A stretch of 8,430 nt of DNA from CBDUBH01 sp965365345. Lineage in GTDB: Bacteria > Bacteroidota > Ignavibacteria > Ignavibacteriales > SURF-24. The translations under genes were made by a program, and so were the position numbers. The notes beneath the pieces were generated by a model. The model ran no database searches. It was not told the origin of the DNA and saw only the letters and a list, made by a program, of their open reading frames with translations. This document shows positions 1 through 7,952 of the stretch, piece after piece. Every line of letters begins with the position of its first letter. The stretch's first letter is position 1. The stretch covers positions 1-8,430 of the forward strand of contig CBDUBH010000118.1 of assembly GCA_965365345.1 (NCBI GenBank), read 5' to 3'.

Positions 1-9
1 TAATATTTT

Positions 10-1527
10 TTATTGATATGATATTTCATTTTCGGTTGAAGCAACCGCAACGTTTACCGCCGCATCACCTGTAACATTCGTAACGGTCCTAAGCATATCT
101 AAAACTCTATCAATTCCTAAGATCAATGCAATTCCCTCTTCAGGAACTCCAATTGATTTTAGAACAATTATTAACATAATAATTCCAACGCCCGGAATCG
201 GTGCAGTACCTATTGAAGCTAAAGTTGCCGTTAAAATTACTGTTAACTGCTGACCTAAATTTAAATCGAATCCGTAAACCTGCGCAATAAAGATCGCGGC
301 AACGCCTTGATAAAGTGCGGTTCCATCCATATTTATTGTTGCGCCAAGCGGTAAAACGAAACTTGTAATTTTATTTGAAACTCCCAGATCCCTTTCATTT
401 ACTTCAATATTTACAGGCAAAGTTGCCGCACTTGAACTTGTACTGAATGCAATTGTATGAACTTGACGCATCGCTTTAAAAAATGTGCTTATTTTTAATT
501 TCGAAAACATTTTTATTATCATCGGATAAACAAAAGCAGTTTGAATGAAAAGTCCCAAAACAACGCAGATAACATACCAAATCAAAGTTCCCAAAATTTC
601 AAACCCGAATTCGCTTACAACTGCGGCAATAAGCGCAAAAACTCCGTATGGCGCAATTACCATTATAAGATCAACCATTTTGATCATTATATCGCTTATG
701 CCGTCAAAAAAAGTTATTACAACATTTCCCTTTTCTCCGGGTATCATTGTTAAAACAATTCCGGTCATAATTGCAAAAAAAACGATTTGCAGCATGTTGG
801 ATTTTGCCATTGCGTCAAAAGGATTTTTCGGAACAATTTCAACTATTTGCTGAATGAGATCAATTCCGATCTCACTTTCAATCTTTTCCGAAACATCTTC
901 TTGATAAACCGAAACCAATCTATCTTTCGTGTTTGGATCCATTTTTTTTCCGGGCTGAATCAAATTTGCCGTAACAACTCCAATCGTAATTGCGAAAGCC
1001 GTTGTAATAAGATAAATCGAAATTGTTTTTCCGCCGATCTTTGCAACTCTTCTTATATCGCCCAAACTTGCAGCGCCGACAATTAACGAAGCGAGCACCA
1101 AAGGAATTGCGATCATATTCAGCAACCTGATAAAAATATCGCCTATCCATTTAATATTTGAAGCGATTGATTTTTCTGAATTTAAAGTTTCAACGGAATC
1201 AAATCTTTTTTCACGAAGAATAATTCCTCTTTCTTCTTCGCTAAAATTTATTGCGATAACATCAACATTTTCTTTTTTACTTAATCTTTTAAAATCATTT
1301 ATAATTTGAAGTTGAGCGTTGGCTGCATATTCGGAAGTATCATTTTCGGTAAGAAGAAATATTTTTTCCCACTTGTAAATTTCACTTTCAATTATTTGAT
1401 TATCTATTTGCCGGGTAACAATTAATTTGTTTTCGTGCACTTTGAAAATTGAGCCGAAAATTGCGCCCAAAACCAAAGCGATCAAAATTTGATAATGAAG
1501 TTGAGGGAGTTTTATTCTTTTCTTCAT
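10..1527 (-). CDS. Dicarboxylate/amino acid:cation symporter (DAACS, GltP/DctA type)
   Basis: Inner-membrane secondary transporter of 505 residues, expected to take up an acidic amino acid (glutamate/aspartate) or C4-dicarboxylate with Na+ or H+. Seen in the sequence: a serine-rich hairpin-1 motif STSSSAATLP (residues 362-371), NMDGT (399-403), the hairpin-2 segment TAPIPGVGIIML (441-452), and a last-helix pattern with D473, D477, R480, N484 and D488 in the same spacing as archaeal GltPh. The arginine matching GltPh R397 is kept, which favours an acidic substrate. TM1 is about 11-30 and TM2 about 127-150; in relatives a short loop joins them, but here about 90 polar residues lie between (see findings). 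The ATG at 1527 is followed directly by basic residues and TM1, as expected, although no Shine-Dalgarno is visible. It is divergent from polA; its terminator would lie left of the window. Family is certain; substrate and coupling ion are not. Confidence 0.95.
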   Translation of the reverse strand: MKKRIKLPQLHYQILIALVLGAIFGSIFKVHENKLIVTRQIDNQIIESEIYKWEKIFLLTENDTSEYAANAQLQIINDFKRLSKKENVDVIAINFSEEERGIILREKRFDSVETLNSEKSIASNIKWIGDIFIRLLNMIAIPLVLASLIVGAASLGDIRRVAKIGGKTISIYLITTAFAITIGVVTANLIQPGKKMDPNTKDRLVSVYQEDVSEKIESEIGIDLIQQIVEIVPKNPFDAMAKSNMLQIVFFAIMTGIVLTMIPGEKGNVVITFFDGISDIMIKMVDLIMVIAPYGVFALIAAVVSEFGFEILGTLIWYVICVVLGLFIQTAFVYPMIIKMFSKLKISTFFKAMRQVHTIAFSTSSSAATLPVNIEVNERDLGVSNKITSFVLPLGATINMDGTALYQGVAAIFIAQVYGFDLNLGQQLTVILTATLASIGTAPIPGVGIIMLIIVLKSIGVPEEGIALILGIDRVLDMLRTVTNVTGDAAVNVAVASTENEISYQ

Positions 1528-1621
1528 ATTTTTTAATTAAAGTTTTAATAATTATATTCAAATATAAAAAACCATTACACATTTGAAAATTTTATTCAGC
1601 AAAAAATAATTTTAGAGATTT
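1528..1621. promoter_or_regulatory. Divergent intergenic promoter region
   Basis: This 94-base, very AT-rich spacer separates the outward-facing starts of the symporter and polA, so it should carry both promoters. On the minus strand, TATAAT (plus coordinates 1551-1556) lies 23 bases before the symporter ATG, but there is no good -35 box 16-18 bases upstream of it. Overlapping it, TATATTTG on the minus strand (1559-1566) fits the Bacteroidota -7 pattern TAnnTTTG, with TTTT rather than TTTG 19 bases further up. For polA, no convincing promoter was found; TTTAGAG just before the ATG is a weak ribosome-binding site at best. The region's role is inferred from gene layout; individual boxes are tentative in such AT-rich DNA. 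Confidence 0.4.
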
Positions 1622-4462
1622 ATGTCCGCTAAAAAAAGATTTTACATTATTGACGCAATGGCGCTTGCATATAAAGCATATTTTGCATTTATGCGCAGAC
1701 CGCTTTCAACTTCTAAAGGCGAACCAACCTCAGCGGTTTACGGATTTTTAAGCCAATTAATCAGAATAATTGAAACTCACAAACCTGAATATTTGGCAGT
1801 CGCGTTCGATTCAAAAGAAAAAACTTTCCGTCATGATAGATACGAAGGTTATAAATCTTCCCGACAGGCAATGCCCGAAGATATGATTCCGCAAATTCAA
1901 AGAATAAAAGAAGTAATTGATGCTTTCAAAATTCCGACATTTATTTTACCCGGTTACGAAGCCGATGATTTAATCGGAACAGCAGTAAAAAAAGCCGAAG
2001 CATTGGGATTTGAAGCATTTGCAATTACGCCGGATAAAGATTTTGTTCAGCTTATTTCTGAAAAAATAAAAATAATTAGACCCGGAAAAAGCACAGATGA
2101 AATTATAACTTTGGATGAAGAAAAAGTTAAAGAAGAATACGGATTTTCTCCAAAACAAATGATTGATTATCTGGCAATTGTCGGCGATAAATCCGATGAT
2201 ATTCCCGGTGTAAAAGGAATCGGCGAAAAAGGCGCAACTCCGTTGATTCAGGAATTCGGCTCGCTTGAAAATATTTATGAGAACATTGATAAAATTTCGA
2301 AAGAAGCGATTAAGAAAAAATTGATTGAATCGAAAGATGAAGCGTTTCTTTCAAAGGAACTTGCAACAATTCATTTGGAAGCTCCGTTTGATTGCGATAT
2401 TGAAAGTACAAAATTTCAGCTTGATGATATTTCCGAAATAAAAAGGATTCTTACTGAACTTGAATTCAGAAATTTTATAAGCAAAATTGAAAAAATAATT
2501 GAGAACTCAAGTGATTCCGAAAATAAAAGTGAAACCGGACTTTCAGAATCAAAAATTGAAATTGCCAAAGATGATAACGAGAAATTTGAAATTGAAAATT
2601 TGAATTCAGAAAACGAGATTTTTTCATTTGATGAAAGCAAAATAAATTACAAATTAATTCAAGATGAAAAATCCGCAAAGGAACTGGTGGAAAAATTAAT
2701 TCAAACTTCCCTTTTCGTTTTTGATACTGAAACCGATTCACTTGATTGTTTTACTTTGAATTTGGCCGGAGTTTCGTTTTCTCTAAAACCAAACGAAGCA
2801 TATTTTGTTGCGATAAATCCTTTTCCGCAAAGTGATGATTTATTTAAAACAGAATTAAATGACAGAATTCCGATTGAAAAATTTGTCGAAATATTTAAGC
2901 CGGTTTTTGAAAATCCTGAGATCAAAAAAATCTGTCAAAATGCAAAATTTGATATTGCGGCTTTAACAAGTTTAAATATCGAAGTTAAAAATCTTCATTT
3001 TGATACGATGGTTGCAAGTTACGTTATTGATCCGGATCAAAAACACGGAATGGATGAACTTGCGCAAAAGTATTTGAATTACAGACCGATCCCGCTTTCT
3101 GATCTTTATAATGTTAAAAAAAATCCTGAACAAATTTTCCAAATTGATTTGAAAAAACTTTCAGATTATTCCTGCGAAGATGCCGATATTACTTTCAGAC
3201 TTTATGAAATTTTGAAAAAGGAAATTGAGAAATTTGAGTTAAGCAAAATCTGTTATGATATTGAATTTCCGTTGGTTGAAGTGCTTGCGGATATGGAACG
3301 TGAAGGTGTAAATGTTGATAAAAATATTTTGAAATCTTTAAGCAACGATCTTCAAATTCTGCTTGATAATTATTCACAAAAAATCTTTGAAATTTCCGGT
3401 GAACCTTTTAATATTAATTCTCCGTTGCAAATGCAGAAAATTCTTTTTGACAAATTGAACTTGTCAACCGGCAAAAAAACTAAAACCGGATTTTCAACCG
3501 ATGCTAAAACTTTGGAATCTTTACGCGGAGAACACGAAATTATTAATTTGATTTTGGATTACAGAACCGTTGCAAAATTAAAATCCACTTATGCCGATTC
3601 TCTTCCGAATCTTATAAATCCTAAGACAGGAAGAATTCACACAAGTTTTAATCAGGCTTCAACAGCTACAGGAAGACTTTCAAGCACAAATCCGAATTTG
3701 CAAAACATTCCGATAAGAACTGAACTCGGAAAAGAAATCAGAAAAGCATTCATTCCTCGTGATAAAAATCATTTAATTTTAAGCGCCGATTACAGCCAAA
3801 TTGAATTAAGAATAATGTCTGCAATTTGTAAAGACGAAGGATTGTGCAGCGCATTTCAAAAAGGCGAAGATATACATAGAAGTACAGCAGCAATGGTTTT
3901 CAGAGTTGCTCCGGAAAAAGTCACTGCCGATATGCGCAGAAAAGCAAAAGAAGTAAATTTCGGAGTGCTTTACGGAATTGGTCCGTTCGGTTTGAAAAAT
4001 CGTTTGGGAATTACGCAAACTTACGCAAAGGAAATTATTGACACTTACTTTGAACTTTTCAAAGGCGTGAAAAATTTTATGGATGATTCAATCGAAAAAG
4101 CGCGCAAAAAAGGTTACGCCGAAACTTTACTTGGCAGAAGAAGATATCTAAAAAATATAAACAGTAAAAATAAAGTTATCAGACAATTTGAAGAACGCGT
4201 TGCGATAAATATGCCGATTCAGGGAACCGCAGCAGATATGATAAAAATTGCAATGATCAGAATTAATGAAGAATTGAAAAAGCGAAAAACAAAAACCAAA
4301 ATGATCTTGCAAGTTCACGATGAACTTTTATTTGACGCGCATAAAAGTGAAGTTGATGAATTGAAAATTGTAATAAAAGATCTTATGGAAAATGCTTTGC
4401 CTATGGATGTTCCGATAATTGCTGAATTAGGAACCGGTGAAAATTGGCTTGATGCACATTAG
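1622..4462 (+). CDS. polA: DNA polymerase I, with 5' nuclease and proofreading domains
   Basis: Cytoplasmic repair and replication polymerase that removes RNA primers and fills gaps; 946 residues, close to the 928 of E. coli. Three domains are intact. The 5'-nuclease domain (about 1-290) has D11, D63, EADD (113-116), DKD (138-140) and GDKSDDIPG (188-196). The 3'-5' exonuclease domain (about 345-540) keeps every catalytic residue: D368 and E370, N440 with D444, and Y516 with D520, so proofreading is predicted active, unlike in Taq-type enzymes. The polymerase domain (about 545-946) has motif A SADYSQIELR (721-730, D723), motif B R772/K776/F780/Y784, and motif C HDE (899-901). F780 is the usual Phe that disfavours dideoxynucleotides. 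An acidic, Ser/Glu/Asn-rich linker (about 291-342) joins the nuclease to the rest. It stands alone: divergent promoter upstream, strong terminator downstream. The ATG at 1622 gives the canonical N-terminus with the first metal ligand at D11. Confidence 0.98.
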   Translation: MSAKKRFYIIDAMALAYKAYFAFMRRPLSTSKGEPTSAVYGFLSQLIRIIETHKPEYLAVAFDSKEKTFRHDRYEGYKSSRQAMPEDMIPQIQRIKEVIDAFKIPTFILPGYEADDLIGTAVKKAEALGFEAFAITPDKDFVQLISEKIKIIRPGKSTDEIITLDEEKVKEEYGFSPKQMIDYLAIVGDKSDDIPGVKGIGEKGATPLIQEFGSLENIYENIDKISKEAIKKKLIESKDEAFLSKELATIHLEAPFDCDIESTKFQLDDISEIKRILTELEFRNFISKIEKIIENSSDSENKSETGLSESKIEIAKDDNEKFEIENLNSENEIFSFDESKINYKLIQDEKSAKELVEKLIQTSLFVFDTETDSLDCFTLNLAGVSFSLKPNEAYFVAINPFPQSDDLFKTELNDRIPIEKFVEIFKPVFENPEIKKICQNAKFDIAALTSLNIEVKNLHFDTMVASYVIDPDQKHGMDELAQKYLNYRPIPLSDLYNVKKNPEQIFQIDLKKLSDYSCEDADITFRLYEILKKEIEKFELSKICYDIEFPLVEVLADMEREGVNVDKNILKSLSNDLQILLDNYSQKIFEISGEPFNINSPLQMQKILFDKLNLSTGKKTKTGFSTDAKTLESLRGEHEIINLILDYRTVAKLKSTYADSLPNLINPKTGRIHTSFNQASTATGRLSSTNPNLQNIPIRTELGKEIRKAFIPRDKNHLILSADYSQIELRIMSAICKDEGLCSAFQKGEDIHRSTAAMVFRVAPEKVTADMRRKAKEVNFGVLYGIGPFGLKNRLGITQTYAKEIIDTYFELFKGVKNFMDDSIEKARKKGYAETLLGRRRYLKNINSKNKVIRQFEERVAINMPIQGTAADMIKIAMIRINEELKKRKTKTKMILQVHDELLFDAHKSEVDELKIVIKDLMENALPMDVPIIAELGTGENWLDAH

Positions 4463-4496
4463 ATTCACGCGATTAACATTTTAATAAGTAATTAAT

Positions 4497-4524
4497 AGAC
4501 GGAATTTTATTCCGTCTTTTTTTT
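4497..4524 (+). terminator. Intrinsic terminator of polA
   Basis: A 9-bp perfect stem (AGACGGAAT, 4497-4505, pairing with ATTCCGTCT, 4509-4517) closes a three-base TTT loop and runs into eight consecutive T residues (4517-4524). It begins 34 bases after the polA stop codon. It should end polA transcription and so uncouple it from the barrel gene downstream. Confidence 0.9.
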
Positions 4525-4681
4525 ATATCCGATCTTTTTCGGAAAATTAAAATGATAAGAATCACCTCTTTTTTTTAACTTCAACATTTCAAACCTCGTT
4601 TAACTCTTTTTTACAAATGCCGATAATACGAATGCATTTTAACCATCTGTTCATATTTTTCATACTTTAAAAAGAGTTTTT
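4525..4681 (+). promoter_or_regulatory. Upstream region of the barrel-chemoreceptor pair
   Basis: This stretch lies between the polA terminator and the barrel gene and should contain the promoter for the downstream pair, since the terminator blocks read-through. It is T-rich with no clear -35/-10 or -33/-7 pair; a TTTACA (4610-4615) has no matching box at the right distance. AAAGAG (4671-4676), five bases before the ATG, is a plausible weak ribosome-binding site. No operator or riboswitch-like structure was recognised. Confidence 0.3.
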
Positions 4682-5899
4682 ATGAAATATAAATTTACCA
4701 TCTTTTTATTTTTTGTTTTATTTGCTACGATAACAGCACAGGAAAATAAACAAAAATTAAGTCTTTCCGGATTTATAAAATCCGATTTTTTTTATGATTC
4801 TCGCCAAACTACAAATCTTCGTGAAGGTCATTTTTTATTATTTCCAAAAAGAATTCAGGAAGATTCATCAGGTTCTGATCTGAATGCAAAACCGAGTTTT
4901 AATTTTCTTTCAATTCAGACAAGATTGACCTTAGGTTTTTCAGAGATCAATGCTTTCGGTGCAAAAGCTTCGGGATTAATTGAAGGTTCATTTTTTGGAA
5001 ATTCCGAATCAGATATTAACGAATTCAGATTGCGTCACGCTTTTGTAAAATTAAATTGGGATAAAACAAAACTTTTGCTTGGGCAATATTGGCATCCGAT
5101 GTTTGTTCCGGAAGTTTTTCCGGGGGTTTTATCTTTTAATACCGGAGTTCCATTTCAACCTTTTTCACGAAATCCACAAATCAGGTTTGAACAATCTTAT
5201 GGAGATTTTAATTTTATTATTGCCGCTTTATCACAAAGGGATTTTTCAAGTTTAGGACCTGCAGGAGCAAGTTCATCTTATTTAAGAAATTCCGGAGTGC
5301 CGAATTTGCATTTTCAAATTCAACAAAAAGATGAAACAAATGTTTTTGGTTTCGGAGTTGATTTCAAAAAATTGACGCCGAAAATAGTTAACGCAAAGAA
5401 TTTAAAAACCGACAACTCAATTTCAAGCATTTCTTATTTAGCTTACGTAAAAACTCAAATCGATAATTTTACCGCAAAGGTTGAAGGCATTTATGCAGAA
5501 AATCCAACTGACTTAATTATGATCGGCGGATATTCGGTTAAATCAATTGATCCTGTAACTTCAAATGATCTTTATGAAAATCTTAGAACAATTTCTTTTT
5601 GGGGAGATTTTTTATATGGAAAAAATATTCAGATCGGAACATTTATCGGTTACTCGAAAAATTTAGGAGCTAAAGAAAATATTTCAAAAACGATTTACTC
5701 AAGAGAAAGTTCCATTGCAAATATTTTCAGAATTTCACCGAGAATTGTATTCAAATCAAATAATTTAACTTTTGGCAGCGAATTTGAATTTACAAGTGCT
5801 GCTTACGGAACTCCCGATGATAAAGGAATTCCAGTAAATTTGACCAATGCAGCAAATTCCAGAATTTTATTTACTGCAATATATAATTTCAATTTTTAA
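4682..5899 (+). CDS. Exported outer-membrane beta-barrel, porin-like protein
   Basis: Protein of 405 residues, probably an outer-membrane channel. A signal peptide is clear: basic start (MKYK), a hydrophobic core from about 5 to 17, then a TITAQ region suggesting cleavage after A19. The mature protein has no long hydrophobic helix but repeated amphipathic strands of alternating residues separated by polar turns rich in Asn, Gly and Asp, for example LSLSGFIKSDFFYD (26-39), RLTLGFSEI (81-89), KLLLGQYWHPMF (130-141) and TFGSEFEF (363-370). It ends in IYNFNF, a C-terminal aromatic typical of proteins inserted by the BAM complex. Size fits a barrel of about 16-18 strands. I do not recognise a named family with certainty; a DcaP-like or other porin is possible, and substrate is unknown. 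The gene starts a likely two-gene operon with the chemoreceptor 20 bases downstream. Confidence 0.75.
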   Translation: MKYKFTIFLFFVLFATITAQENKQKLSLSGFIKSDFFYDSRQTTNLREGHFLLFPKRIQEDSSGSDLNAKPSFNFLSIQTRLTLGFSEINAFGAKASGLIEGSFFGNSESDINEFRLRHAFVKLNWDKTKLLLGQYWHPMFVPEVFPGVLSFNTGVPFQPFSRNPQIRFEQSYGDFNFIIAALSQRDFSSLGPAGASSSYLRNSGVPNLHFQIQQKDETNVFGFGVDFKKLTPKIVNAKNLKTDNSISSISYLAYVKTQIDNFTAKVEGIYAENPTDLIMIGGYSVKSIDPVTSNDLYENLRTISFWGDFLYGKNIQIGTFIGYSKNLGAKENISKTIYSRESSIANIFRISPRIVFKSNNLTFGSEFEFTSAAYGTPDDKGIPVNLTNAANSRILFTAIYNFNF

Positions 5900-5907
5900 T
5901 TTAAAAC

Positions 5908-5913
5908 GGGGAA
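5908..5913 (+). promoter_or_regulatory. Ribosome-binding site of the chemoreceptor gene
   Basis: GGGGAA sits six bases before the ATG at 5920, inside the 20-base gap after the barrel gene. It is the most purine-rich, SD-like start signal in the window and supports this ATG and independent initiation within a shared transcript. Confidence 0.5.
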
Positions 5914-5919
5914 TTTAAA

Positions 5920-7824
5920 ATGAAACTTAAAAAGTTTAAAGACATGAGTCTTTCCGCAAAATTATTATCGTTTGCAATCGTAGTTTTTTTTCCATCTGTT
6001 ATGTTAATTTTATTTTACCTTCTTCCCTATTTCACTGAAAATCTTTACAACTTAAGAAAAGACTCAATCCGGGATTTGGTAGAAGTTTCAGTTTCTTTAA
6101 TGAAAGAATATGACGAAAGACACAAATCCGGTGAATTTACTTTAGAAGAAGCCCAGCAAAAATATATTTCCCACATTAAAAGTTTAAGATACAATTCCGA
6201 CAATTATTTTTGGATAAATGATCTTGGTCCGAATATGATAGTTCATCCTGCAAAACCCGAATTCAACGGCAAAAGCATGGCTGATCATAAAGATTCAGAA
6301 GGTAAAAACTTTTTTGTTGATATGATTGATACTTGCAAAAAAAGCGGACAAGGATTTGTAAATTACAAATGGCCGAAACCGGGCTTTGATGAAGCGGTTC
6401 CGAAAGTTTCTTATGTATACTTTTATGAACAGTGGCAATGGATTGTTGGAACAGGAATTTATGTTGATGATCTGGAAAAAATGGAATCTGATATTTTAAT
6501 TAAAATGTTTATTGTTATTTCCATTTTATTCGTATTTACTTTCGGATTAAGCGGATTGCTTGCAAAAAAAATAACAAAACCGATCTTAAATTTAAATGCA
6601 GCCGCCGTAAATTTAAGTAACGGAAATTTCAATGTTAAAGTTGAAGTTACTTCTGAAGATGAGATCGGGCACATGCAAAAAGCATTTAATGTCATGTGTG
6701 ATAAAATAAATACAACAACCAATGATCTAATTTCCGAAAAAGCAGGCATTGAACAAAAAGTCAGAGATGCGGTTTCAGAATCTGAAAATCAAAAAAAATA
6801 TCTTGCCGCTTCGGTTGAAAAATTAAAACATGAAATGGATAAATTTGCTAAAGGTGATCTAACAGCAAAAGTTAATGTTGATAATAACGATGTAATTTCT
6901 CAATTGTTTAAAACCTTTAACGAAACAGTAAGTAAAATCAATAACACAATTCATCAAGTTACAAATGCAGTTTACAACACTTCAAATGCTGCAAATGAAA
7001 TTTCATCATACAGTAATCAAATTGCAGGAGGAACTCAAGAACAAAATATGCAGACAAATGAAATTGCAAGCGCAATTGAGGAAATGACCAAAACAATTAT
7101 GGAAAGTTCAAAGCACGCAAATTCAGCTGCTGAAGGATCTAAACTTGCAAATGAAAAAGTTCATTCAGGTTCAAAAAAGCTTGATGAAACTAAAAAAGGA
7201 ATGGAAAAAATATTCAAATCAACAACCGATACCGGAAGAAAGATCACAACTTTAAAAGAAAAAACCGAGCAGATCGGTGAAATAACTCAAGTGATTGATG
7301 ACATTGCAGATCAAACAAATTTACTTGCGCTTAATGCAGCAATTGAAGCTGCTCGTGCAGGTGAACAAGGACGAGGATTTGCAGTAGTCGCTGATGAAGT
7401 CCGTAAATTGGCTGAACGTACAACAAAAGCTACAAAAGAAATTGGTGAAATGATAAAATCAATTCAATTTGAAGCAAATGAAGCTAACAAAGCTATGAGC
7501 GATGCTGAAAATGCAGTTGAAGAAGGGATGATAATGAATGATGAAATAACAAATTCATTAAACGAAATTATAATCGAGAATAATAAAGTTTCAGATTATA
7601 TAATTCAATTAGCGGCTGCTACAGAGGAAAATTCTTCAGCTTCAGAACAAATTAGTAAGAATATTGAAGGCATTATTGAAATATCACACCAATCTGTAAG
7701 TGGAACTGAACAAATTGCAAAAACAGCAAATGATCTTTATAAACTTACAAACAATCTGCAAAATCTTATCAGTTTTTTCAAAATTAATAAAGATCAAAAA
7801 GAATTGGTGTATTCTAATAATTGA
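5920..7824 (+). CDS. Methyl-accepting chemotaxis protein with a single Cache (sCache_2) sensor and two HAMP units
   Basis: Inner-membrane chemoreceptor of 634 residues, expected to control CheA through CheW. Order: TM1 (about 13-36); periplasmic sCache_2-type domain (about 40-188) with hallmarks YFWIND (96-101), HP (109-110), a GFVNYKWPKP segment (145-154) and WQWIVGTGIYVDD (172-184); TM2 (about 193-215); HAMP (about 216-268); a helical linker; a second HAMP-like unit (about 297-345, containing KGDLTAKV and DVISQLF); then the signalling hairpin. The hairpin tip around E482 (EAARAGEQGRGFAVVADEVR, 476-495) is the CheA/CheW contact and is fully conserved. The two arms are about equal, some 137 residues each, so no indel is evident. 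Likely methylation sites are ASAIEEMTKT (383-392) and AATEENSS (566-573). There is no C-terminal NWETF-type CheR tether. sCache_2 receptors often bind small organic acids, but the ligand here is unknown. Confidence 0.95.
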   Translation: MKLKKFKDMSLSAKLLSFAIVVFFPSVMLILFYLLPYFTENLYNLRKDSIRDLVEVSVSLMKEYDERHKSGEFTLEEAQQKYISHIKSLRYNSDNYFWINDLGPNMIVHPAKPEFNGKSMADHKDSEGKNFFVDMIDTCKKSGQGFVNYKWPKPGFDEAVPKVSYVYFYEQWQWIVGTGIYVDDLEKMESDILIKMFIVISILFVFTFGLSGLLAKKITKPILNLNAAAVNLSNGNFNVKVEVTSEDEIGHMQKAFNVMCDKINTTTNDLISEKAGIEQKVRDAVSESENQKKYLAASVEKLKHEMDKFAKGDLTAKVNVDNNDVISQLFKTFNETVSKINNTIHQVTNAVYNTSNAANEISSYSNQIAGGTQEQNMQTNEIASAIEEMTKTIMESSKHANSAAEGSKLANEKVHSGSKKLDETKKGMEKIFKSTTDTGRKITTLKEKTEQIGEITQVIDDIADQTNLLALNAAIEAARAGEQGRGFAVVADEVRKLAERTTKATKEIGEMIKSIQFEANEANKAMSDAENAVEEGMIMNDEITNSLNEIIIENNKVSDYIIQLAAATEENSSASEQISKNIEGIIEISHQSVSGTEQIAKTANDLYKLTNNLQNLISFFKINKDQKELVYSNN

Positions 7825-7851
7825 TTTTATTTTATTAAAATTGTATGAAAT

Positions 7852-7882
7852 AAAAAAGGAGAAATTAATTTTCTCCTTTTTT
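7852..7882. terminator. Bidirectional intrinsic terminator between convergent genes
   Basis: A 13-bp perfect stem (AAAAAAGGAGAAA at 7852-7864 with TTTCTCCTTTTTT at 7870-7882) closes the five-base loop TTAAT. The outer six pairs are A-T, so a run of six T follows the GC-containing core on both strands. It lies 27 bases after the chemoreceptor stop and about 70 bases past the stop of the minus-strand PEGA gene, the right place to end both transcripts. Confidence 0.88.
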
Positions 7883-7914
7883 GTCCATAAAATTGATAGT
7901 ATAATTGAAAAATA

Positions 7915-7936
7915 AAATTTTCTTAAGTGAAAATTT
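7915..7936 (-). terminator. Possible additional hairpin after the PEGA gene
   Basis: AAATTTTC (7915-7922) and GAAAATTT (7929-7936) can form an 8-bp stem around the loop TTAAGT. Read on the minus strand it comes 16 bases after the PEGA gene stop and is followed by TATTTTTC. Only one of the eight pairs is G-C, so it is weak and could be chance in AT-rich DNA; the stronger hairpin at 7852-7882 would still stop read-through. Confidence 0.3.
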
Positions 7937-7952
7937 CAATCAAAAATAGTTT

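Noticed and set aside
541..1086. Several plus-strand open frames of 70-102 codons opposite the symporter
   Set aside because: They lie wholly within the symporter gene on the other strand, overlap one another in different frames, and their translations are low-complexity with no recognisable domain.
4528..4543. Second small hairpin (TCCGA/TCGGA) just after the polA terminator
   Set aside because: The stem is only 5 bp, is followed by A-rich sequence rather than T on the plus strand, and the stronger terminator directly precedes it.
6459..6749. 96-codon minus-strand open frame inside the chemoreceptor gene
   Set aside because: It is antisense to the well-supported TM2/HAMP coding region; its hydrophobicity merely mirrors that region.
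7700..7915. 71-codon plus-strand open frame overlapping the chemoreceptor's 3' end
   Set aside because: It starts out of frame inside the conserved gene, runs through the terminator hairpin, and encodes a Lys/Ile-rich string without a ribosome-binding site.
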